From Progne subis subis (taxonomy: Eukaryota; Chordata; Aves; Passeriformes; Hirundinidae), in NCBI GenBank assembly GCA_022316685.1, contig JAKJHU010000005.1:15788707-15852706 (forward strand): a DNA stretch of 64,000 bases, given 5' to 3'. The position numbers and the translations under genes were made by a program. Of this stretch, positions 24,355-38,200 are shown piece by piece (within the stretch, counting starts at the first letter, position 1; each line of letters opens with the position of its first letter). A model generated the notes under the pieces. The model worked only from the letters and a program-made list of their open reading frames with translations. It searched no databases and was not told the origin of the DNA.

Positions 24355-26979
24355 TGCAATTCACAGAAAAGCGACATGTGATGTGATTTCGTAAACTTTT
24401 TTATTAGAAATAAACTGGCAAAAAATGGACTTTGTTGCCCACAGCTAGAGAATGAGTACAGCTTACATCAAATAGCTTCACTCTAGCAAGAAGCGTAGAT
24501 TCAGACAATAACTATGCTGTTTCTTCTTCAGTAAACATAAAAATTTTAAAATTCTACAAAAATTTTAGGTACGCAAAGCAGAAAATCTTTCAAAGAGAAC
24601 ACCACTAAGCAATGTCTTAGTCAGGACAGGGCTTTTAAGAAGATGGAGTATTTATAAATGACCCCATATACTGATAAGGCTGTATGATTTTATGAACAAT
24701 AACTGCTCTATGCTCTATCACAGGTACCAGAGTGGGGGAATGTGGAGCTTCTCATCAAATCATTTTGTGTAAGTGTACATTTAACAGGAAACTAAGATAG
24801 TTAATAACCTTTAAAACAGGCTTAAGTATGTTAAAGTAATGTGTGTCTTTAAAAACTTCAGGAGTGGGTTTTTTATGGGAAACTCAGAATCTAAAAAAAT
24901 GTTTGGAGTAAAGTCAAAATATTATGAGCAGTGCTCTGCACTAATGACACATATCAGCAGTATTTGTAACCAGAAGAACAATGTGATAAATTTTAATCGC
25001 TAGGGACCAGGCTTTGTGGGAAGTGCCTAATACACAGGCATCCTTTATAGGTTTCCAGTTATGACCTATGTCTGAAAGACATTTTAATGATAACTACGGA
25101 AAGTAGATGGATTGTCTTCCCAGAGTGTTGAAGGTCCTGTTTGTTGTCATCCGCAGCTTCTACAAAGACCAGAGATTTTCAAAGGTACTCTTCTGTCCTG
25201 CTATCAGCATGCAATGCCACAAGGATGGGACTATCTAAGATAAAACATGCCAGAGACATGTAGTCCTCAGGATTTCCTGTGGGAGTCTGACCAAAAGAAG
25301 GCAATATTAATAAATATAAATTCTGGAACATTGTTATCACCAGAGCCGTGTCATGTAGTTTACCCTTGAATTCTTATAACCCCTCTAGTTTTCTCAGGCA
25401 GTTCAAGTATTTAACTGCAACTGGTCAGAGTGTTAGACCTCCCCACTGGGACAATTGTTTTCAATTACATTAAAGGCTCAAAGCCTTTGATAGACATGCC
25501 AAAGCAAGGAGTTTAGCTTGCTGAATGTTTTAACTCTTTGAACTAATGTGGGATCTGGGAGTCCCCATACTCTTGGACCTTGAAAATGCTTAAAAACTAG
25601 ATGCAATCTGGAAGAAGATTAGTGCCAAAAATCTGTACTAGTCCTCCCTTTGAGGATGCTGTTGCCTCTTTTTATTTTCATTTTCTTGGAAATGGTAGTT
25701 AGAGGGAGTATAACAAACAAATAGTTTTTCTTGAGGAGGATGAATTACAACAGCGAAGTCCCAGTCAACCAAAACCTTCTCTAAATACCCAAAGTGATTT
25801 CACCTATATTTTTAAATCTTCAGAACCATTTTTTTTTTTTTTTTTTTCCCCTGTGCTCCTTGCCAGGGCATTTCTTAGCAGAGAATAAAGATACCAGTGC
25901 TTGGTGGCTAGCTTCCTGCTCCTAGATGGAAAAAAAAGGAAACTAAGGAGCAAGGCAAAAAATACACTGATCTTGTGGGATTATTTTTTTTTGCCAAACT
26001 GTGGTACGCTATTCCTCATAGGGTATAATAACATTTTGCTTACAGAAACCTCCAGAACACCTTTTTTTCAAGTTTTACTTTTCAGACATTCCTCTCAGTT
26101 GTTCAGATTACACAACCCTTTGGGCATCTCTGCCTCTATAGATGAACACTCAGGTTTTTCTAAAGAGATAGCTGTTTCAGAAACTCAGGCAAACATTAGT
26201 TCTGTTACAGTCCTGCCTTATATATGGAGTTCTTATTAACACATGGGCAGTGACAGTACCATGACCTCAAATGCTTCAGGATGGTTTCCACTGACTCCCA
26301 CCATCTCCACTTCCCTTCCAATGCAGAACAAATCAGGAAAGGCAAGAAACGAAAGGCAGTTCACATCAAGTCATGCTACCTCAGTGGAACAGTAGCTTCT
26401 GAACAGAAAACATGGCTTAAAAAACAGATGTGAGGGGGTGGATCACACTCTAATATTGTATCTCAGCTTTGATGAGAATATCTGTCTTCATAACTTACTA
26501 GAAAAGGGCTGATTAAATCTCTGCGCAAGTATATTTGCAACAGACTTTGTCCTACCCATTACAAATGGGAAGCTAGATCCTTCCTTTCAGGCAGTGTGAT
26601 ATTTTTGCTGTTCAAATATAAACATGCTATTCCTTTTGATGAAAAGAGCAGTAGAAAGCAACTAAAAGCATAATTAGAAATAAATACAATACACATCAAT
26701 GCTTTCAGAAACAAACTTTTGTGATTTTTGCTTTGACAAAGATCCCATGAACTCTACAAAGCATAAACAATACCTCATACTGAAACACTGTTATTTCAAA
26801 GTTGACATCACATCTGACTCAAAGTGTGACTTTTTGATTGGGATTAAATTCAGTTTATTTAAAAGTTTTAGAATAACTCTTTAGTTATCTAGAACACAAG
26901 ATAAACATAACAGACATAACATTTATCTTACACATAAAAATGCTGATAAATATAATTTAGACTTGTTAAGAAATATCTT

Positions 26980-27018
<39 letters not shown>

Positions 27019-29162
27019 TTTACATATGGGAGCATTTTGTTCATGAAATTTTCACTATTATGCATGTTAGGATGGTCAAATCTCACCTGTTTATATGGGG
27101 TTTTTTACAGTTCAGAGAGGGAAAAATAATGTAGAAGAATATAATAACACCCACATGCCTAAAAAAATCAAGTAATGGCCTATACATGAGAAACATTTGC
27201 CATTGACTACCTTTCAGAATAGCTCAAGCAAGTTCATTTTAGATTGCTTAGAGCAGTGCTGGAGTCTTATGGAAATACCACCTATCTTTAGGCACCCTGA
27301 TGGTTAAAAATGTGCAAATCACCAAACAGCAATCATTGGTTAGAGCTCAGTCCAGCCAGTAGCTCTGGCTATATTATTAGAGTCCTGCTTATATTCCTAC
27401 CTGGATTTACCCTGCAAATTAGGAGAAATGTTGTGGTGGGCAAAAAGGACTCCTCATAGGCTCACACATTAAGCAAATGAGTCAATTTTTACAGAACGAG
27501 GAGCAAAAGCTGCCACCTCTGGGGCTAGCTGTGTATTTCTGGATTTGTTCAACATTTCTTAATCTGTGCTGTGGAATCCTAGCACTGTCAATAAGCAAAA
27601 AAATCAACGTACAATCTGACATAATAAGACTCAGAAAATTTGCTCCCTGAATTGCGATGACATGAACACTGCACACAAAAATTAACCACTTTCAGGTGTG
27701 GTATGGCATGATGATAAAGATTTCCAAATTACATACCTAGCATACCCCAGGAATTCTCACATCTCACATCATCTAATTAGTTAAACGTTATGTTAATCAA
27801 CTACCAGTGTATGTTTGCTGTAGTCTGAGTTAGTAATAAAATCCTTAAATAAAGCAAGAATTATGCAGGAAGAGGTCAATGCTTTCTAGCCATAAATGAA
27901 ATGTTTACTTCACTGTTAGTCTGGACAATTATAAGTTGTTAAATCCCAGGTTGCCTGAAAGAACCATTCAAATAGTTCCTCCCAGGAAAGAGTCTAATGA
28001 CTTAAATTGCCTAGTGGATCCTCAGAAGAGATCTAAATTCTAAGTATAGTCTAATGACTGCTAATTTTCTGTTTGGCAAATCTGTAGCTAAGAGAAAGAA
28101 GAGAAGAAATTTTAAAGCATGTAAGCAGCATATTGAGACTAACAAATTGAGTTAATGATAATCTCAAGCAGCCAAATCTGTGGTTAAATTCCCCTTTTGA
28201 GAGCATCACCAGCCTGTCAGTAAACACTGGCTAATGTAGCACCTAATTCTCATGCTCGTGATTCAGATTGAAGTTGCTTTTTTTTCTATGCCAAAATATA
28301 CCGGTTGTTTTTTCTTTCTATAAATACTAAAAAAATTATTAAAAAGTGCCTATAATTTCAGGGTATTTAAAAATATTATAATTCAGATAAGACTATTCAT
28401 GGCAACCCATAAGTCTTTACCTTTCTCCTCCTTGCTGTACATTCTGAATTATGGAACTAGGCAATGAGGGGTTAAATAGTAGTGGTGCAGATGCAGCTGG
28501 GCCATGTTACAGTAAAACAACCAGCTAATGGGCATAAAGGAGGATTAGGAAAAGGAAATAGATGAAACTACATTGAGTGCTGGCAGGGAGAGTCTGGATT
28601 TTTGTTTAGGGGCAGGGACTCTTGTTTAGGCTTTTTTATGAACCTCAGATAATAAAGGGAGTTTTCATTTGTTTGTTTGCTGCTCTCTGTGCTTATTTTT
28701 TTTCAAATGTTTTTAAATTCCAGAAGTCTATAAGAGATAGAGTTGTCAAGGTTTATTGACAAATGGATACTGAAGTGTTTAAATATGAAGATGCATCTTT
28801 ACATGTAGGGTTTCCTGGGTCAAAGGGGTTAGTTTGATGGAGTATTATGCTAGCCTGGGATTGACACATCCTTCACCAGAAAAATGGTGGAGGAAGAGAA
28901 CGGAAGCTATCAAGAGTAGAATTATGTTTGTAGGAGCTTCAAGCTCTTGCTCTCTCTTCTGTGTGCTTTCTTGCACTACTGAGAACCCAGCAGGGTTTTA
29001 ACAGCATGTAGTTAACCATCTACCTTCTCAGATGCCTATCTGCCCTTGAACTTTCATGGGCAAAACTTAGCAAGCAGTTGAATCGAAGAATCCCTGTGTC
29101 ATGTTCTCCTTTTCCATGGGGAAGAAGAAGCCTGATGGGAACATGTATCTTTGTCAGTTTAC
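24355..29162. other. unique non-coding DNA, no gene seen
   Basis: About 4.8 kb without a recognised gene. It contains a 19-T tract at 25829-25847 and a CT dinucleotide array near 27.0 kb. The 112-aa plus-strand frame at 25901-26239 has no recognisable domain. Confidence 0.65.
26984..27011 (+). repeat. (TC)14 microsatellite
   Basis: Fourteen uninterrupted TC units, preceded by a short TTTC-rich lead-in. Confidence 0.95.
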
Positions 29163-29235
29163 AGAGTCACATAATCACAGAATTGTCTGAGTTGGAAGGG
29201 ACCCAGAAGGATCATTGGGTCCAGCTCTTAAGTGA
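29163..29235 (-). mobile_element. short CR1 LINE 3' tail
   Basis: An inverted CR1 terminus: 'cacataatcacagaattgtc', 'gagttggaagggacc', 'aggatcattgggtccagctc'. About 70 bp remain. The GGGACCCA-AGGATCAT wording differs from the other minus-strand tails here, which suggests a different CR1 subfamily. Confidence 0.85.
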
Positions 29236-31435
29236 ATTCAGTATTTGTTTGTATGGGAGAGAAACAGGGAGAAAGCGAACATTTGGATACATAAACATTA
29301 TTTCAGGAGTCTGCTCATCCAATATCTCTAATCATTCTTACAAGTATTAACTGGTTTGAAGAAACCCAGAGCTGTTGAGGCATATCAGTACTGCAGTGGA
29401 ATGGAGATGCTCTTATCCTATTTTGATCCAGGCTAGCTCAGGCCCTTCTAGCTGCTTACAAGAGGACTAGTCACATCTTCTGTGTACGTGCTTCTACTCA
29501 GCTGGGCTTTGCAGCTCAATTTTTTGTGGATATAACTAGACTTGTTGGCTGCAGGAAGCCAGAATTGCTGTTCACCTAAAAGTGATACCTGGTTGTGGTG
29601 TTCTTGCCCATCCTGCTACTCCTCAGCTTTAAGGTAACACTGTGTTGCTGGCTTCTTTTTTTTTTTTTTTTTCCCAAATATAGTTCTGTATCAGAGTTAC
29701 CAGCATGAAAGATTTTCAGGTGTTTCAAAGTCCTTAAAAAACAAAGAAACCACACCAATACCTGCAAAGTCCAGGTGGAGTTTTTTCTCTTTCCCTCTGT
29801 CTTTCATCACTGAGAGGAACAATCTCTCCATTCTTGTTGAGGTTAATATCACTTTCAGACCAGGATTCGTAATGCCTTATCTCCTAGAGAGTTTTTGACT
29901 GTGCATGTGCAGGTAGGTAATGATTGTGGCAAATCCAGCCCTTGGAACTGGCCCTGCAAGGAGTTGAACTTCATCCACCGCCGTCATCCCCTCCAGGGTG
30001 GCTGGGAGTGCTCTCCAACATAATAGCTTCCAACTAATGTCCAAGATGAAAGGAAAGGGGTAACATCTGTGTCAGGCCCCTGCAAGTGGCCAGGGACAGA
30101 CAACAGACCAGACCTGTGTCTTCAGAAATGGTGCCTGGCATTGATTTACTGACTCAGGTATGGCCACACAACTGAGGACACAGACTGCAGAGGCCTCATA
30201 GCCCTTTGTCTGTATAGCTCTGGTATTCCACACCCTGCACAGGGCTGTAACTTGGGGCAAGCAAATTCAGTATAAATGAGACTGACTTACCTTAGCCTCT
30301 CGCTGGCAGCAGAAACAGCATCTGCCATTGCTCTATGCTTTAAAATTCTGGATTTGAGGATGCTGTCTTTGGGAAGGTCACCAAGATTGAAGGGACTGAG
30401 ACAGACCAAGCATCTGCAGGCAACTACCTGCTTGTGGCAGGCTAACATGAACAGTTACAGCTGACTAATGTGCTGGACTCATGTGCCTTGGCTTATTGCA
30501 CAGTTTGTGAGAGGTGAGAGTAATGAGCCTATGCTTTAAATCCATCTGGAGTTTATATCCAAATTCCCTCTTACTCTGATAACTCAGTATTTATTGCAGT
30601 TCTAACAGACCTCCTGTTCCATGATTTCTTCCTGAAAGATCATGAGTCTACATAATGTTGCTGTCAGGGGGATGTTCTCCTCCTCTACCTCAGTTACTCT
30701 CAGGCCTTTTCTACCTCATTCTTTGGGACTGCACTTACCGTTTTCCCACAGGACAGCATTTAATTGCTCCTTGATTGACCTTTTGCCTTGTCCCAACAAC
30801 TTTGCCCCTGAGGTCATTTTACCAATTCATTATTCTTGGTGGAGGAGAAAAAAAAGTCCTTCTTAATGTCTAAGTTTCTCTCCCTATTATTGTGGAGTTA
30901 ATTACAAGAGAATGTTTTAGAGTTATTTATTATCACCTTTTAAATATCAGGTAGCAAAGTGTTCCCTGAAAATAATGGCTTGAGAATCCTTCCACAGCTT
31001 TCTGCCTAGAAACTCTATCTTTCATACCCAGAAATAGGTTAAACATGATTTTTGGACAGAGATTTGAATCATTCAGCCTTTCCATCATCCTTATTGCACC
31101 ATTTGCTGTAAAAGCAACAGGGTAGTAGAGCCAACTCAAATCTGTGATCTTTGCATAAAAAATAATTGTGCTGTGTGGGACAACACATTTTTAAAAGTTC
31201 AGAAAACCTGCTAATCAATCACACAAATGAGTCATACTTACTCTCCTGAAAGTAGTCTCCTGAAATCAGGTGATGCTGATAAGCATACTCGAAGAATGTT
31301 TATTAACAAGCCATTAAGGAAAAAAAAAGTCCAGACTACAGAAATCATTTAATCATTTCCACATGAGTTATTCTCCATAAAGCCAGAGTCACCTATCTTC
31401 CCTTTTCCTACTCTCCAATCCCATCCCCTAGTTTT

Positions 31436-31456
31436 GGGGTTTGGGGGCGGGGGGGG
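31436..31456 (+). other. candidate G-quadruplex motif
   Basis: Runs of 4, 5 and 8 G are separated by TTT and C. The 8-G run can be split into two G-triplets with a GG loop, meeting the G3+N1-7 rule. No gene context is visible. Confidence 0.5.
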
Positions 31457-33493
31457 AATTACACTAGCTTGCTGTTCCAATAGTCCATTAACCCTTCATA
31501 AAACATTGATAAAAGAAGCATGGAATATTAAATATAGTCAGAGCAAACTACCTGAAATGTTTATGCATTTTATGTGGAGTCTCTTTTATCCAGTGCTAAT
31601 GTTCATTTGTCCAGTGGGTTGGCATCCCTCTTTCATTTGAGGGAATTTCTTCTAACTTGGCTCATTTGTGCAGCTTTCATTTTACAAATAGCCACTTGTC
31701 GGAAGTTTCAAGGCAGTATTTGTAAAAGATCTTCAAAATAATGATGAATGGTTAAAAAGAGCATTAAAAAATAAATAAGTTCAGTAACTATTTATCAAGA
31801 TTACAAACTAGAAGAGCATTTCCTCCAGCTAATATGTGGAACACTTCACCCTGGCATAGATAAATCATGAATCAGCCAAGGGGTTAGTTAGGGCTTCCAG
31901 TTTCTATTAGGTCAGTTTACTAAAGGCTGGCTTTCTGATGAAGTAAGGATTCCGGGCTTATTTCTTTTTTAAGTTATAATAATTAACTCTGGGGTAGCAG
32001 GAAAAAAAGTATATTTTAGCTTGTGTCCCAGTAAAACAGGATCTGAAACTGTTCTTACAGAGTATTTTCTCTTTGTTGGTGAGAAAAATAGAAGACACAC
32101 AAAAAGAAAGGAAGAAGGATTTCTCTCAAGTGCAGGGCTAAGATCTGTAAGAAAAAGCCTTTCCTGTGAGCAAGTGAAGGGGGTGGAGATTTGCACTAAA
32201 ATAAACAACAAAGTCAGGTCTTGTGTTGGATGTACTGACAAGGTTGCAGGCACTGGCTTTAAAATGCTTCATCTCGAGTATCCAGTGTCTCCCAGAAGGA
32301 CATGCAGTAGGAGGAAGTGTGAGGTTAAGAATTCAGGGAGATTGGAGAGATAGTCGAAAGACTTGGGTAGACAGTCTGAAATTCATTACAAGAGTGTATC
32401 CCGGGGGTCACCACAAACATCCTATAAACATCAGTGAACTTTTCTGCAATCCAGAGCTCCAGGAGCAAGTGTGGTGAGTCACGAGATGTCTCCTCCTCTG
32501 AACACGTGTACCCAGAGGGACAAAGAAGGAGATAATGATGGGTGCTCTCTGAAGGGATTAGAAGTATAGGTTTCTAATCTATTTTTAAATGTCTCCAAAC
32601 TGACCAGCAAACACTATCTGACTTTCCAAACATTGAGAGCACTCTTTAAATCATGCCTCTGCTAAGTCAGGCTCATGAATACTTCTCAAGATGAATAATC
32701 AACACTGAAATTTCCACACATTTCTTGGTAACCTAGCAGAAATGAGTATCTATGCACATGTACTCTGATACCCTTTTAGAGATTAGGAATGAGGGAAAAT
32801 ACATGAATTCAAAGAAATAAAAAACCTGGAGTAAAAGAAGGGTCATAGTAAAAAGTCAAAGTGAAATGATTTTGCACTTCAGTACATGCTTTGATTACTG
32901 TGTCCTATCCCATTTAGAAGGATTTGCTGAGTGTCTCAGTGCAAAAGGAATTAAGTGCCTTAAGATCTTACAGTGAGGCTACCCAGTGGTGCAAGCAGAC
33001 ATCCTCTCACTAACAGAGTTTATGCTGCAAATCCTGGATTGAGCATACGTGACATATTTGATTCTGAACACCTGCTTCAGCTTCCCTTCAAAGAGTTTTG
33101 GGTGCTTCAGCTTTCTCTTGCCATTTTTTGTAACATTTTTCATTTGTGTAAGCATGTTACAAGTTTAAAAAAAACACAGTTATGCCTCAGTGCTGTAGCA
33201 GCAAAGGAAATATAAATGGAAGAAATATATCCTAAAAATGTTCTGTAGTCCATGTGGCACATAAGCCTCAAACCACTGAGCTTTATCTTTGAAGAACTTT
33301 GCATAAAATTAATTCTGCTGAGTGCAGGGGAACAACTTAATCTCTGAAGATGGTGTAAAAAGTTTAGCACGTGAGTAAGTGATTGTAGGGCTTGGGTCTA
33401 ATATCAGAAACCTCCTCTGCACCAACAAACCTGAAAACCTGTAATGGAAAATAAGTTCATATTGCATTTTCTCAGGTCTGAATTGCATGCCAC

Positions 33494-33519
33494 TGGCAGA
33501 TTCTTGCAAGAATCTGCCA
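33494..33519. repeat. perfect 26-bp palindrome
   Basis: The half-site TGGCAGATTCTTG is followed immediately by its exact reverse complement, with no spacer and no mismatch. The symmetry breaks at the next base on each side. A perfect 13-bp-arm palindrome is expected roughly once per tens of megabases by chance. It may be a binding site for a dimeric factor or a relic of an inverted duplication. Confidence 0.95.
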
Positions 33520-33929
33520 ATTTGGTGTAATCTTGTACAAACTTTTCATCTGAAAGTTCAGTTTTGTAAGTACAAGATGTGGGAGCTAAGATGATATATT
33601 GAGGCATATAAGTAATCAGGAAAAAATGCAGTTCAGCCCATGTATTCTTTGGAAATATGTATAAATATTTACAAATTATGGAGTTAAATCCAACTCATTT
33701 TGTAAATGAAGGGATATTCTGCTTTTTTATGGGAAACATCAAAATCCAGGAAGCATGGGAGCATAAGACAAAGTCTTTTCCAAGGGACATTCATAAACTC
33801 TCATAAAATCAAACATCATGCAGACTGCAACCTTTCTCCTATTTTCATTGTGTGCACGCCTACGCATCCGTGCATTTGTGGAAGCAACTTTCATACAAGA
33901 ACTTTTTTTCTTTTTTTGCATCTACCAAT

Positions 33930-34110
33930 TACTTTGTAAACAGCTTAAAGAGATTGGTGAGGGACTGCTCTGTAAAAATGATAGCACATCTGCGGCACAG
34001 GCAGTTAAAGTCAACAATTAATTAATTGTTAAGGGCTCTGTTCATCCAAACGTTTGGCTCTGCATTTACTGGATGATTCACTGGCTTGTGATCCCTAGTT
34101 TCCAGAGAAC
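33930..34110. promoter_or_regulatory. candidate conserved regulatory element
   Basis: A compact, low-repeat block that includes an 18-bp perfect palindrome at 34013-34030 (AACAATTAA and its reverse complement), with overlapping TAAT/ATTA homeodomain cores. Its look (dense motifs, no low complexity) is typical of vertebrate non-coding conserved elements. Conservation cannot be tested here, so this is an inference. Confidence 0.3.
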
Positions 34111-37100
34111 TGTCTGGTCCTCCATTTCAACCCTTCCCCTGCTCCCCGTTTCACCCTTCCCTGCCCAACCCAGCTGCAGAGAGCCACAAACACGTTCCTT
34201 AGAGAGTTAACAGGGCTTTATGGCAAAGAGCTCACCCAGAACTCCACCCACCAAGTGTATTCAACAACCACGAGCTCTGCTCTGCTGAAGCCTACGAGAC
34301 AGACATCACTTCTTGATGGTGTCAGTAATTCACTGGTAGTCAAGTATTTACAAAACAAGACGCACACAGAAGCACATGCATACTTTTGTGTAGCTGGTTT
34401 TTGGTAGGTTAGACTTCAATCCCTCAGTGTAAAGCAGTGTCTGCCAGTCGTAGCAAACAGATTTTATACCAACCTGTGTGAAGTTGTGGAGTGCTGTGGT
34501 CAAGAGTGGCTCTGGCTGTCTGGGAGGCACTTTGTGTCCCAGCTTGAGCCTCCAGATAAGAGATGTCATAGGGATTTTCTTGAGTTGCCTCCCAGGGAAA
34601 ACCTGCTATCTTCCAGTGAATGTAGGACAAAAAGAGACCATTGTTTACAGTGAACTGAATCTATACTAGACATGGTCCAAAATCTGTCGTTCTTAGGTAA
34701 ATTCTTAAGGGAAGCTGTTCCTTAAATAAAGAGTGCTAAAAAATTGCAGCTAGATAGAGTTAAAACGTTATTTGCTCATTAATATTTTTATTATTACTAA
34801 CTTGCAAAGCTCCCCTGGAGTATAATAGCAGAACATTAAGAGTGTCTAGCAAAATAACATGTACCTATCACTGAATAATTGAAGTTGTTACTGAAGAAAC
34901 AAAATGTAAAACCATAAACAAGCCTTGAACAAACAAGAAATAATCAATGCATGATGATAAAGGAAACCAAAACATCTGGCATCTTTGCCAGAAAGCATCT
35001 ACAGATGTGTTCTGATGTATGATAAGAAGAAATAACATTTTGGAGTCACAGGCCCTCAGTGAGGCTCCTGCCTTCCAGTGTGGTTAAGTCACAGGGAGGT
35101 GCAGCCAGCTTTGCTCCCGCTGTGGGTCTCAACAGACCTCCTGGTGAATTGTTCAGATTTTTGAGGGCTATTTCTGGTGTGTGGGACAGAATTTGATTCT
35201 GCTTCACAGATGAAGTGACAAAAGGAAAGCTGTGCTATTTGCTGCTTCCTTAAGGTGCTCCCTTCATTCTCAGATCCAGGCTGCTTCTGAAAGCAGCCAT
35301 ATCACAGAACCCAAACTTTGCCTATGTAATCCAGTTTTGACATCACTGATGTGCAGAGACTCATTGTTTTGGTATCTTTCCATCTTGAATTTCCCAAAGG
35401 GACAAAGAGTCAAGTGAAAAGACAGTTTAGTATGATTTTTTAGATGGAAAATTTATTCTTACCCTTTCTTCAGATATAGTATTTCAGGCTCATCTTGCAA
35501 TATACAGCTAGTTTACAGATAACCTGAACATCCACAGATTAAAGGCCAGCTGCCATTAATCCAGGCATTTTACTGGAAGTTTCCGTAGCTTTGCAATAGT
35601 CACTTTATATTGCTTCAGAATCAGATGGCAGGTTGGTAGATGAGGATTCACTGCAATTATATTTAAGAAAGTCTGAAAAAAAAAAAAAAAGGGTAGGGGA
35701 AAAAGGGCAGGACATTTTGTTTGATTCATCAGACACTGATAGAGCTAACTGTTGTTGTTCTACCTTTTCCACTATATCTACACAGTTTCCCTTATGGCAG
35801 GACACACAAGAAGTCACTTAAAAATAAAAAATACCTGGCTGACTGCTGAAAAGATCATTTGTCAAGAGAAGAATGCTCTGGAGGGAAACTCTGACCTCTA
35901 AACCTGCAACAACAACAAAAGCCAGTGTTTTAAAAAGTTATTTTGAGGCCTAAATAAACCTCGACAGACTCCCCTTAAACTTCTTTTACAGTGATTAATT
36001 TCCAGCTAGGGAAATATTGACTCTGAGAGAAAATGAAAATATTTCCATCTTCTTTCTAACACTGCATTATAAGATCATTTGACCTACTAGATAGAGTGGA
36101 AAATCACTATCTGTCTTGATGTTATTAGATGGATCAGGTTTCACATCTCTCTCCCTCTGTTTTCCTTTGCTTCCCCTGTATCAGCATGTTGTCTTCCCCT
36201 CTCTCCCCTTCAGTCTGGCTTGAGGAGGCTGAGCCCTTGGTGCTTACGGGCAGGGTGGCTGCCTTTTTTTTTATTTTTGGGATGATTGTGAAGGTACAAG
36301 GGGCGGTCAGAGGCTTGTGGAATGCCATGAGGAAAAAATCCACCTTGCCTAAAATATTAAATGTACATGGTTACTTACTTTTGTTCTGATTATATTTCCT
36401 CTCCCTGTGTGGAGGAGTTGTCCTTTTCAAGAATCAGAGCCATTTGTCACATCACCCACACACCCTCCTCGTTTCCACACAGAACTCCTCTTATGGGTTT
36501 GGCTAGATGCTGTAAATGCCATAGGAATCTTCCAGAGGGCTCTTGATCCCAATGCCTATGCATGTATGTATACTTCAGCCTCAGAATTATTAGGAGGGTA
36601 AATAAATTATAGCCACCAGCCCCAAAAATTCTTTTTTAACTGCCACTGATACCTTGAGATGTGACATGTACCCAATGAATTGCATGGCAATACTGACTCC
36701 ATCATATTCAGCTGGGCTCTAAAGTGCTTTTGCTGACCTCTAAAAAGGGAGGGGAGCATCAGGGTGCACCATCTGGAGAGAGAGACAGGAGATGTGGCAG
36801 AAAAGCTCTGTTGTTTGTTGTATGCCCTACTGAATTTTTTTTCATGAAGGAACTTACAATAAATTTCTAAAGTGACTAAAGCCGTTGCTCAAAAAACTTT
36901 GGCAGCCTTTGTGCATATCCTATTACTTGCTTGGCTTAAGAGACAGCAGGACACAGAGCATCTTCTAGAAAAAAAAAAAAAAATTATATGTTTTATCCTA
37001 GCTGTTTTTAACAGAATTAGCCAATTCAAATAAGATGAATAATAATAATAATAAAAATAAATCAAGCTTAGATCTCGGTGTCAAAAGAGATACAGAGAAA

Positions 37101-38200
37101 ACATCAGTCAACCCCATGGAATATCCTTCAAAGTGTCCTTGGGAGGATATGAAATGTAAGTTGCCCATAGTTCATTACTTCAGTAAAAGTGGCTGTTAAC
37201 TACTGTGTGCCACTGCCCTGAGGATTTGCCTTGCCATACTTCCTTCCTGCAGCAAACCTCTGATGGAAAGAGTTATGTGATTTTTCATGAATCTGGAGAA
37301 AAACTGAACTTAAAGTTTCTTGTTAAGACATCAGACTGTAGTGCCCGGTACAGAGTACTTGCATAATGCATTCATCCCTCCACAGTACCCAAAATCAGCA
37401 CTCAACTGAATTCATGTGTAGGTAAGTACAGAGAAAAATAAATATTCTCCTGTTACACAGGGTGAGGTGCTGAGTTCTTTTCACTGCAAGGCTTCTTGGT
37501 GCTCACATCTTCACAGATTTAGGTCATTAAATAGGTCGTGATTTATGAAATCTTTTCTTTGGAGGACTTTTTTGGGGGGTCAATGTAACAGTCTGTTCCT
37601 AGGCACTCTCACCCAAAATAGGTGATGAAATTGCATGGTTCTGGCTCCTTTAAAATGTTTTCCTGTGATTTTCTATAGATTATAGTGGCAGATTTTCTGT
37701 ATTTCTGTCATGACTTAAAATGCTCAGCCAAAAGAACAGTCTTTGCGATCTGAAGTATTTGAGTTGAAAGTTGTAGCTATCATCAACCAAAAGGTGAACA
37801 GCCAAAGCCTGCATTACTGGTCCATTGATTGCTGTGCTCCTGTGCCAATTTACAGACCACAGTCTGTAGATGCCAAATCAGTTAAGTAAATGCTGAATGA
37901 AATTAAAAGTTTACACTTTCCTGACGTATATGTTAAAAATCAGCCAACAGCTTCTGAAGATTTGGCTGTACTCTGCATAAGGATATGTACATCAAGAGTT
38001 AATGAACTTGTCAAGGCTGGGTAAATATTTGTTTATAATTGCAAGTAGGCCCCAAACCAAGTATTTTTTAGGTCTATTAGGCAGACTAAGTCCACAGCAG
38101 AACTGTTGAGTAGGACCATAGTTCTTGTCTTACCCCTCTACTTCCACTGTGCTCACTCCCCTCACTTTGGGGTTCTCCAGAGGTTGTTTCAGGAAAAGAT

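Larger units (their letters stand above)
29236..38200. other. unique non-coding DNA, no gene seen
   Basis: About 9 kb with no gene recognised. Homopolymers occur at 29656-29672 (T), 35676-35690 (A) and 36970-36983 (A), and a short AAT run lies at 37037-37053. Notable structural features are a candidate G-quadruplex at 31436-31456, a 26-bp palindrome at 33494-33519 and a palindromic homeodomain-type site at 34013-34030. All open frames (up to 110 aa) look random. Confidence 0.65.
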
